Source: DASUBN01 sp035691665 (GTDB lineage Bacteria > Pseudomonadota > Gammaproteobacteria > Natronospirales > REEB76). Taken from it: a DNA stretch of 64,000 bases. The stretch covers positions 1 to 64,000 of the forward strand of contig DASSIS010000064.1 of the NCBI GenBank assembly GCA_035691665.1, read 5' to 3'. A program made the position numbers and the translations under genes. The notes below the pieces were generated by a model, which made no database searches, was not told where the DNA came from, and saw only the letters and a program-made list of their open reading frames with translations. The stretch's first letter is position 1. The number at the start of each line of letters is the position of its first letter. Positions 50,297 through 57,297 of the stretch are shown piece by piece.

Positions 50297-50305
50297 GAGA
50301 GAACC

Positions 50306-51253
50306 ATGCACCATTCCACGCGCCGACTGCTGCTGGCTTCGTTGTTGTCACTGGCCGGTCTCCTGGCGGCCCTGCCCGCCAGCGCCGAGCCCATGACCTA
50401 TCACACCGTCACCGTGGACGGAGTGAAGGTCTTCTACCGGGAAGCGGGCCCGAAGGATGCACCCGTGGTGCTGCTGCTGCACGGCTTCCCCACGTCCTCG
50501 CGCATGTTCCAGGGCCTGATGCCGCTGCTCGCGGACCGCTATCACTTGATCGCGCCGGATTACCCCGGCTTCGGACTGAGCGATGCGCCGCCGGAGGATA
50601 AGTTCGCTTACACCTTCGACCACATCACCCAGGTGATGGACGATTTCACCGAGGCCCTGGGGCTCAAGCACTACAGCCTCTATATGTGCGACTACGGCGG
50701 CGACGTGGGCCTGAAGCTCGCCATCGCCCATCCGGAGCGGGTGCAGGGCCTCATCGTGCAGAACGCCAACATCAGCGAAGAGGGCGAGTCACAGCTGTGG
50801 GTGATCCGCCGCGCCTTCTGGGCGGACCGGGCTGCCTACGAGGGCAAGATCCAGGCGAACCTCTCGTCGCTGGACGCAGATCGGGGCCGGCACGTGGGGA
50901 CTTCGCCCCATCCGGAACGCTTCAATCCCGACGCCTGGAACGACGAATACGCGTTCCTGAGCCGCCCGGGTGAGGAGCAGAAGATGCTGGACCTCTTCTA
51001 CGACTACCGCCACAACCAGGAGGCGTTCCCGGCCTGGCAGGATTGGCTCAAGCAGCACCAGCCGCCGACGCTCGTGGTCTGGGGCAAGTACGACACCTCG
51101 TTCACGGTGGCGGGGGCGCTCACCTACGAGAAGCTGCTGCCGAACGCGGAAGTACACCTGTTGAACGCCGGGCACTTCTCACTGGACGAGGCGACGCCGG
51201 AGATCGCGGAACTGATGCGGGACTTCCTGGACCAGAACGTCCCCAGGAACTGA
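50306..51253 (+). CDS. Exported alpha/beta hydrolase, Asp-nucleophile (third copy)
   Basis: This 315-residue protein has AGGAGA before its ATG and signal peptide MHHSTRRLLLASLLSLAGLLAALPASAE. It shares VFYREAGPKDAPVVLLLHGFPTSS with the other two hydrolases. The nucleophile elbow reads MCDYGGDVGLK, with Asp129, the acid region VVWGKYDTSFTVAG and His in LNAGHFSLDE. The sequence resembles the cytoplasmic copy at 29778 more than the exported copy at 22190. Substrate unknown. It is last in the NIPSNAP/PEP-mutase-like/racemase operon. Confidence 0.88.
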   Translation: MHHSTRRLLLASLLSLAGLLAALPASAEPMTYHTVTVDGVKVFYREAGPKDAPVVLLLHGFPTSSRMFQGLMPLLADRYHLIAPDYPGFGLSDAPPEDKFAYTFDHITQVMDDFTEALGLKHYSLYMCDYGGDVGLKLAIAHPERVQGLIVQNANISEEGESQLWVIRRAFWADRAAYEGKIQANLSSLDADRGRHVGTSPHPERFNPDAWNDEYAFLSRPGEEQKMLDLFYDYRHNQEAFPAWQDWLKQHQPPTLVVWGKYDTSFTVAGALTYEKLLPNAEVHLLNAGHFSLDEATPEIAELMRDFLDQNVPRN

Positions 51254-51287
51254 AATCTGGTTTGGACTGGTTTCCCAGCCTCTTCAT

Positions 51288-51427
51288 TAAGTCGCCTTAA
51301 ACCGTCGCGAGCGCAGGCAGAGCGAGGCGCGGGAGGCGAGCAACCGGAGCGTACTTTGGCGTACGTGAGGATTGCGAGCCGGACCGCAACGACGCTATGC
51401 CAAGCGCAGCAGGTTTAAGGCGACTTA
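51288..51427. repeat. 140-bp element with 16-bp terminal inverted repeats
   Basis: TAAGTCGCCTTAAACC (51288-51303) is exactly inverted at 51412-51427. The inside is rich in GCGAG and CGCAA words and has a small central hairpin, CGTAC-TTTGGC-GTACG (51351-51366). It resembles non-autonomous mobile or structured extragenic elements of proteobacteria. The right end overlaps the final codons and stop of the permease gene. Confidence 0.75.
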
Positions 51428-52743
51428 GACCAGCGGGTCCAGAGGTAGTAGATGGGCAGCCCCGCCAGGGTGACGCCGAGGCTGATGCAGGTGGACCAGG
51501 GGTCGGCGTACAGGGACCCGCCGATGACCAGGAAGGTGCCGAGCACGAACAGCGCCGGGATCAGCGGATAACCGAAGGTCTTGTAGGGCCGCGCCAGCTC
51601 CGGTTTGCGCCGGCGCAGGATGAAGAGGCCGATGACCGAGAGCGCCAGGAACGGCCAGATGCCGAGCACGTAGGCGGCGGCGAGCTGCAGATAGTCCCGC
51701 AACAACACGTAGATCACCGCCAACACCCAGCTGAAGAGGATGGCCACGTGGGGCGTCTCGAAGCGCGGGTGGATCTTGCCCACGGACTTGAAGAACAGGC
51801 CGTCCTCCGCCATGGCGTAGAACACCCGCGGATCGGACATGGTGCTGCCGTTGAGCGAGCCGAAGGTGGAGACCATCACCAGGAGCGCCACCACCACCGT
51901 GCCGCCGTGGCCCAGCACCGCGGTCACCGCATCCGCTGCCACCGCCTTGGAGCCGGAGAGCGCAGCGAAGGGCAGGGCCATGAGGAAGGCGGCATTCATG
52001 ATGAGGTAGACCGCGAGCGTCACCAGGGTGCCGCCGATGAAGGCCCGGGGCAGGTTGAGCTGCGGTTCGCGCATCTCGCCGGCGAGGGGCGTGAGGTTCG
52101 CCCAGCCGTCGTAGGCCCAGAGCGAGGCCACGAGCGCGAGACCTAAGCCGCCCCACTTGAGGCTGCCCTGGGCCGCGCTCGAGAGGTTGGCGGCGGGCTG
52201 GGGCGCCAGCAGGAACAGCGCCAGGGCGAGGCCCATGAGCATCACGAGCTTGGTGCCGGTGGAGACGTTCTGCACCAGGGCACCGATGCTCACCGAGCGG
52301 TACTGGAGCGCGCTGATGACGGTGATGAGCACCGCCGCCACGGCGTGGGTGCCGGCGGCGCCGAGCGGCACCAGGGTACCCAGGTAGTAGGCGAAGGCCA
52401 GCGCCTGGGCGGCCCAGGAGAAGGGCGTGGTGAGCAGCCACATCCAGCCGAACAGGAATGCGAGCGGCCGGCCGAAGGCTTCGCGTAGATAGGCGTAGGG
52501 GCCGCCGGCCTCGGGATACATGGTGGCGAGCTCGGCCACCGAGAGTGCGCCGAACAGCGAGATGAGCCCGCCCACCACCCACACCAGGGTCACGCCCATG
52601 AGGCTACCGGTCTCGGTGGCGATGGAGGAGGGCACCTGGTAGATGGCGCTGCCGATGATGACGCCCACCACCACCGCGATGCCGGTCCAGGGACCGAGCT
52701 TGCGGGGCAGGGCCGTGGGTTTGCCTTGGGAACGCGCTTCCAT
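51415..52743 (-). CDS. APC-family amino-acid permease
   Basis: This 442-residue protein has about 12 TM helices. The first helix region reads GPWTGIAVVVGVIIGSAIYQVPSSIA, the typical APC TM1 with its unwound GSAIY core, and MYPEAGGPYAYLREAFG follows in TM3. It imports or exchanges amino acids. The last residues (KSP) and the TAA are encoded by the end of the 140-bp element, so the C-terminus may have been replaced. No good ribosome-binding site is visible before the ATG. Confidence 0.92.
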   Translation of the reverse strand: MEARSQGKPTALPRKLGPWTGIAVVVGVIIGSAIYQVPSSIATETGSLMGVTLVWVVGGLISLFGALSVAELATMYPEAGGPYAYLREAFGRPLAFLFGWMWLLTTPFSWAAQALAFAYYLGTLVPLGAAGTHAVAAVLITVISALQYRSVSIGALVQNVSTGTKLVMLMGLALALFLLAPQPAANLSSAAQGSLKWGGLGLALVASLWAYDGWANLTPLAGEMREPQLNLPRAFIGGTLVTLAVYLIMNAAFLMALPFAALSGSKAVAADAVTAVLGHGGTVVVALLVMVSTFGSLNGSTMSDPRVFYAMAEDGLFFKSVGKIHPRFETPHVAILFSWVLAVIYVLLRDYLQLAAAYVLGIWPFLALSVIGLFILRRRKPELARPYKTFGYPLIPALFVLGTFLVIGGSLYADPWSTCISLGVTLAGLPIYYLWTRWSKSP

Positions 52744-52798
52744 GATGTGTCAGGACCCCGTGGCCGGAAAGATATTCCCGCTGAAGACTAACGGATAC

Positions 52799-53701
52799 TC
52801 AGTCGTGGGGATAGCGGTCCTCGGGATAGAGCCGATGGATCAGCAGGAAGGATGCAGCGAGCAGGGGCGGCACCAGCCAGCTGGCTTCCAGTCCCTGAGG
52901 GCCGCCCGTGAGCCAGACGGGCCCGGCGATGTGCGTATCCAGGAGATGATGCTCCAGGGGCTGGCTGTTGGCGCCGGTGTTCGGGGAGCCGTAGCAGGAG
53001 AGGGCGAAGAAGTCGAAGGCGGCATGGAAGCCGATGGCGAGCCACAGGCTGCCGGTGCGGCGCACCGTGTAGCAGCAGAACAGGCCGAACAGCACGATGT
53101 TGAGGATGTCCGGCACGTTCTCCAGGGGCTTGGAGAGGTGCTCGGCGCCGACCAGGATGGAGAGGATCACCGCAGCGGGCCAGAAGCCGATGCCGCGGGT
53201 GAGCACCGCGAGTGGGTAACCGCGCAGCTGGAGCTCCTCATCGACCCCCACCAGCAGCATGCCGGCGAACCACAGCGCCAGGTATTTCCAGAACTCTCCG
53301 CCGTGTTCCGCGAGCCCCGTGACGCTCACCTGGCCCCCGAGGGCCGCGGCGAGTAGGAGCAGCGTCACCATGGCGAAGCCCCACAGGCAGCCGATGCCGA
53401 ACAGTTTGAGAGTGTCCGGCCCCCATCCCAGTCCGAACCAGGAGATGCGATGCTTCTCGATACGCACCAGCACCACGCTCACGAGCAGCATGAAGGCGGC
53501 ATCGATGAGCGTGGAGACGAGGTTTCCGACGGGCGTGAAGTAGCTCGCGATGTCCGAGAAATCGTAGAACAGGCTCATCAGCGGGATGGAGACGTAACCC
53601 CAGGCGAACCACAGCGCCGCGAACACCGCGAAACGCCACCCGGCGCGCACACCGCCGGGGCCCAAGAAGACCTGCTTCAGCCTAAGCTTGATGGCGTCCA
53701 T
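52799..53701 (-). CDS. CPBP-family intramembrane metalloprotease
   Basis: I start at ATG 53701, which has AGGAGGTG before it; the upstream frame is not needed. The 300-residue product has about eight TM helices. The family motifs are GVDEELQLRGYPLAVL (E-E...R) and later HLSKPLENVPDI, with GFHAAFDFF near the end. These cover the EExxxR and HxxxD/N sites of Abi/CAAX-protease (Rce1-like) enzymes, which cleave within membranes. The biological role is not determined. Confidence 0.88.
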   Translation of the reverse strand: MDAIKLRLKQVFLGPGGVRAGWRFAVFAALWFAWGYVSIPLMSLFYDFSDIASYFTPVGNLVSTLIDAAFMLLVSVVLVRIEKHRISWFGLGWGPDTLKLFGIGCLWGFAMVTLLLLAAALGGQVSVTGLAEHGGEFWKYLALWFAGMLLVGVDEELQLRGYPLAVLTRGIGFWPAAVILSILVGAEHLSKPLENVPDILNIVLFGLFCCYTVRRTGSLWLAIGFHAAFDFFALSCYGSPNTGANSQPLEHHLLDTHIAGPVWLTGGPQGLEASWLVPPLLAASFLLIHRLYPEDRYPHD

Positions 53702-53850
53702 CCCGCACCTCCTGGAGTCCGCTCGTACCCGACATAAGACAGGACGGTGGACCGCCGGTTCCCCCCGCCCCGCGCCGATATAATGGCGCCCTGTCCCGGC
53801 ACCCAACTACTTCAAAGCTGGTGCCCACCACTTCAAAGCAGGAGCTTCCG

Positions 53851-54252
53851 ATGTCCTTCCACTTCTTCGGCATCGTCATCGCCGCCGTCGTGTGTTTCGT
53901 GTTCGGCGGCATGTGGTACTCCCCCATGCTCTTCGCCAAGGCCTGGGCCAGGGAATCAGGCACCCCCGACGAGCACAACCCCGACCCCAAGGCACAGGCC
54001 CGGTTCTTCGTGATCCTGTTGGTGCTGCTGCTGGTCGCCGCCACGGTGCTGGACTACGTGCTCGGCCACTGGGCCCCGGGTCCTGCCCTGGCCCGCGGCT
54101 TCACCGTGGGTTTCATGGGCGGGCTCCTGGCCGCCGCGGTGGTGGCCATGGACACCCTGTTCGAGCGCAAGAGCCTGAAGCTCTTCCTCATCAACGCCGG
54201 TTATTACATCGTGAGCTTCTGCGTCACGGGCCTGATCCTCTCGCTCTTCTAA
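53851..54252 (+). CDS. DUF1761-family small membrane protein
   Basis: I start at ATG 53851 after CAGGAG; 133 residues with four TM helices. The opening FHFFGIVIAAVVCFVFGGMWYSPMLFAKAWARESG is characteristic of DUF1761. A TATAAT at 53779-53784 is a good -10 candidate. A short 10-base repeat (ACTTCAAAGC at 53809 and 53830) lies in the leader. The function of the family is unknown. The sirtuin gene begins 9 bp downstream and is likely co-transcribed. Confidence 0.85.
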   Translation: MSFHFFGIVIAAVVCFVFGGMWYSPMLFAKAWARESGTPDEHNPDPKAQARFFVILLVLLLVAATVLDYVLGHWAPGPALARGFTVGFMGGLLAAAVVAMDTLFERKSLKLFLINAGYYIVSFCVTGLILSLF

Positions 54253-54260
54253 TAAAGACG

Positions 54261-55163
54261 ATGGGCGCGACGGCGGAACGCTTGGCGGCGGAGGATGGGG
54301 CAGAACGGCTCGCCGCCTGGTGCCGCGGCCGGCGGCGCCTGCTGGTGATCACCGGCGCCGGCTGCAGCACCGAGTCCGGCATCCCCGATTACCGCGACGC
54401 GAGCGGTGCCTGGAAGCGCCGGCCCCCGGTGCAGATGCGCGACTTCCTCATGAGCGAGGCGGTGCGCAAGCGTTACTGGGCGCGCAGCCTCCTGGGCTGG
54501 CGGCATTTCTCCAAGGCGCGGCCCAACGCCGCGCACCAGGCCCTGGCCCGGCTCGAGGCTGTCGGCGGCATCGCCCATCTCATCACCCAGAACGTGGATG
54601 GGCTGCACCAACAGGCGGGCAGCCGCCGGGTCACGGACCTTCACGGCCGCCTGGACGAGGTGCTGTGCCTGCGCTGCGGCGCACGGCAACCGCGCGCCGC
54701 GTTCCAGCTGGAACTGGAAGCCCATAACCCCGGGTGGAGCCGCTTGAGCGCCGGACACGCGCCGGACGGCGACGCGGACCTGGAGGCCATGGATTTCTCC
54801 GGCTTCGCGGTGCCCGCCTGCGCGACCTGTGGCGGCATCCTGAAGCCTGACGTGGTGTTCTTCGGCGATGCGATCCCGGCGGAGCGCAGCCGCGCCGCGC
54901 TCGAGGAAGCGGAGGCAGCGGACGCACTGCTGGTGGTGGGCTCTTCGCTCATGGTCTGGTCCGGCTTCCGTCTGGCACGGGCGGTGGCGGAGCGGGGCCG
55001 GCCCGTGGCCGCCTTGAACCTCGGCGCCACCCGCGCCGACTCACTGCTGGATCTCAAGGTGACGGCGCCCTGCGGCGCCACCCTCGCGGAGCTGCTCAGA
55101 TTGCTGGTCCCCGATACGTCGCCCGATGGGCTCATGGCAAACGCTCCCTTGCCGCGCCGTTAG
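54261..55163 (+). CDS. Sirtuin family NAD-dependent protein deacylase
   Basis: This 300-residue protein has all sirtuin motifs: GAGCSTESGIPDYRD, TQNVDGLH, catalytic His in TDLHGRL, zinc Cys pairs CLRCG and CATCGG, then GGILKPDVVFFGDAIP. GSSLMVWSGFRLA lines the NAD site. It removes acyl groups from lysine using NAD. The insertion between the Cys pairs is about 50 residues, as in SIRT4-like bacterial enzymes. It is a cytoplasmic enzyme in a short operon with DUF1761. Confidence 0.95.
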   Translation: MGATAERLAAEDGAERLAAWCRGRRRLLVITGAGCSTESGIPDYRDASGAWKRRPPVQMRDFLMSEAVRKRYWARSLLGWRHFSKARPNAAHQALARLEAVGGIAHLITQNVDGLHQQAGSRRVTDLHGRLDEVLCLRCGARQPRAAFQLELEAHNPGWSRLSAGHAPDGDADLEAMDFSGFAVPACATCGGILKPDVVFFGDAIPAERSRAALEEAEAADALLVVGSSLMVWSGFRLARAVAERGRPVAALNLGATRADSLLDLKVTAPCGATLAELLRLLVPDTSPDGLMANAPLPRR

Positions 55164-55303
55164 AAGGCGTGCAGCTACGCCGCTGTCGAATCCCGGCGGC
55201 ACTCCGGTATGCTAGCCCCCATAAAGGCGTGCACCCTTGGAATGCGGCGCCAGGACAGGGATATCTCGTGACGGGGATCAGTAATGCCGCGCCGGTGCTG
55301 TAA

Positions 55304-56992
55304 GTGAAGACGCGGGCGAAGGGGTTCTTGTGTCTGCTGGCCTTGGCGGCGTCCGCCGGCTGCATGCCCGTGGCCCGGGCGGCAGATGCACTCGATGCCT
55401 GCCCCGCGGGCGAGACCGGCCAGCCCGAGCGCTGGGAGGGTGAGCACGCCTGGCAAGCGATCGCGACCCAGGGTTACCGCATCGGCAAGATCAAGATCGT
55501 GGTGGACAACGTCTTCGACCTCAACGACCCGGTCGAAGACACCTGGTACGCGCGCACCGCCGACGTCCTGCACATCAGCACCCTGCCCGGGGTGATCCGC
55601 GACGAGCTGCTCATCGCGCCGGGTCAGGCCGTGGACGCGCGCGTGGTGTACGAGAGCGAGCGTCGGCTGCGGGCACTCTCCTTCCTGCGCTACGCCATGC
55701 TCACGCCCGTCGCCTGCCGAGATGGGGTGGTGGACGTGGAAGCCCACGTCGAGGACGCTTGGACCCTGAAGTTCAACCTGAGCTTCGCCCACGTGGGCGG
55801 ACAGAGCACCTTCAACGCCTCGTTCGAGGACGTGGACTTCCTCGGCACCGGCAAGACCCTCGCCGTGGGCCACGATACCGATACCCAGCGCACCAGCAAC
55901 CAGGTCACCTACGTGGACCCGGCGCTGTTCGGGAGCCGCTGGCAGCTCGGCGCCACTTACGCGCATCTCTCGGACGGTTCGCAGCGTTCCTTGAACCTGG
56001 GCCAGCCTTTCTACGAGGATGAGACGCCCTGGTCCCTCAACCTGCAGTACCTGGACCAGGAGCAGGATCTCAACTTCTACGACCACGCCAACCTCGCCTG
56101 GCGCGCCGAGGATATCCAGCACTTCGATGAACTGGATTGGATGCAACTCCTGCACTGGGGCGACCGGGCCGGCACCCGCGCGGGCGTGAGCTATCTCTAC
56201 GAGGATTTCAACTACGGGCCGCTGCAGAGCTTCCCCGAGACCTCGCTGCCCGAGCCCTCGCTCGTGGCGCGGCGCTTCGCCGGGCCGGCGCTCACCTGGG
56301 AATATTTCCAGGACCGCTACGCCAGCTTCACCGACCTCGCGCTCATCGGCCGTGCCGAGGACTATGACCTCGGCTGGGACACCCATGCCCAGTTGGGCTA
56401 CTTCGGCAAGGATTTCGGCAGCCGCACGTCCGCCTGGTTCTACTCGCTCAGCAGCAACTACGGGCTCGACGTGCACGGCGACACCCTGATGCTCGCCAGC
56501 GGTGGGGTCTCCGGGCGGCGCCAGGGCGGGTTGGATCGCGGCGTGCAGGGCAACCTCGCCTTCACCCTCTACAACCAGTCCTTCGGCACCCAGACCCTGG
56601 TGCTGCACGGCACCGCGGATTTCAGTATCCGGCCTGACGCCGAGTACGCGCTCTACCTCGGCGGCCTGCAGGGCATGCCCGGCTATCCCAACTATTACCT
56701 GATCGGCGACCGGCGCTGGCAGCTGACCGCGGCGGACCGGGTGCTCACCCAGACGCGGCTCCTCAACACCTTCCAGGTGGGCTTCTCGGTATACGCGGAT
56801 GCGGGACAGGTGCGGCAGTTCGAGACCAACGATTGGAGCCGCACCCTGGCGGATGCGGGCATCGCGCTGCGTCTCGGGGATATCCGCAGCGCCTACGGCG
56901 GTGTGATCTACGTGACCTTCGCCTGGCCGCTGGTGAAGCTGCCCGGGGCCGACCAGCGCCAGTTCGTGATCGGCAACATCGTCACGTTCTGA
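55304..56992 (+). CDS. BamA/Omp85-like outer-membrane protein with short POTRA region
   Basis: The start is GTG 55304; 562 residues with a signal peptide (FLCLLALAASAGCMPVARAAD). After a POTRA-like region (about 60-165: GYRIGKIKIVVDNVFDLN and RALSFLRYAMLTPVACRDGVVDVEAHVED) a 16-strand-type barrel follows, ending FAWPLVKLPGADQRQFVIGNIVTF with the Phe signature. It has only about one POTRA-like unit and is shorter than BamA or TamA. It could insert or export outer-membrane material; a role with the convergent glucan synthase is speculative. Confidence 0.8.
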   Translation: MKTRAKGFLCLLALAASAGCMPVARAADALDACPAGETGQPERWEGEHAWQAIATQGYRIGKIKIVVDNVFDLNDPVEDTWYARTADVLHISTLPGVIRDELLIAPGQAVDARVVYESERRLRALSFLRYAMLTPVACRDGVVDVEAHVEDAWTLKFNLSFAHVGGQSTFNASFEDVDFLGTGKTLAVGHDTDTQRTSNQVTYVDPALFGSRWQLGATYAHLSDGSQRSLNLGQPFYEDETPWSLNLQYLDQEQDLNFYDHANLAWRAEDIQHFDELDWMQLLHWGDRAGTRAGVSYLYEDFNYGPLQSFPETSLPEPSLVARRFAGPALTWEYFQDRYASFTDLALIGRAEDYDLGWDTHAQLGYFGKDFGSRTSAWFYSLSSNYGLDVHGDTLMLASGGVSGRRQGGLDRGVQGNLAFTLYNQSFGTQTLVLHGTADFSIRPDAEYALYLGGLQGMPGYPNYYLIGDRRWQLTAADRVLTQTRLLNTFQVGFSVYADAGQVRQFETNDWSRTLADAGIALRLGDIRSAYGGVIYVTFAWPLVKLPGADQRQFVIGNIVTF

Positions 56993-57054
56993 AGCACGGC
57001 AGAAATCATGAGTGAGGCTCGTCCCCGAGCACCATGTGCGCGTGCGATACAGGG

Positions 57055-57263
57055 GTTCGCGGCACAGCCGCGAACGCTCGTACAGGGTTTGAAGCGCAGC
57101 TTCAAACGGGCATACAAGGAGGTATGCCCAGGCTCGCAAGCGGAGCTGGATGCGGAGCGTAGCGATACGGCTGGGCTGTGAGCGGAGCAGGGTTCGCGGT
57201 ACTACCGCGAACGCCTGCACAGGACGTGCAGGCTGGACTGGTTTGCGGAGCAGGAGGCGAAGC
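57055..57263. repeat. Hairpin array in convergent intergenic region
   Basis: Five hairpins with perfectly paired arms occur in 178 bp: 57055-57075 (GTTCGCGGC/GCCGCGAAC), 57087-57107 (GTTTGAAGC/GCTTCAAAC), 57108-57129 (GGGCATAC/GTATGCCC), 57192-57212 (GTTCGCGGTA/TACCGCGAAC) and 57214-57232 (CCTGCAC/GTGCAGG). GCGGAGCAGGAGGCGAAGC follows at 57245-57263. The stems differ, but loops often hold AGGA or similar. It is not a CRISPR array (no repeat/spacer regularity). The array lies between two converging genes. Confidence 0.8.
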
Positions 57264-57297
57264 AAAGCAGCAGAGCGAACAGTATCGCCGCTGTACG

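Noticed and set aside
53809..53839. 10-base direct repeat ACTTCAAAGC with 21-bp spacing before the DUF1761 gene
   Set aside because: It looks like a small local tandem duplication in the leader with no other support.
57055..57263. Possible CRISPR array
   Set aside because: The units are hairpins of different sequence without equal-length repeats and unique spacers, and there are no cas genes.
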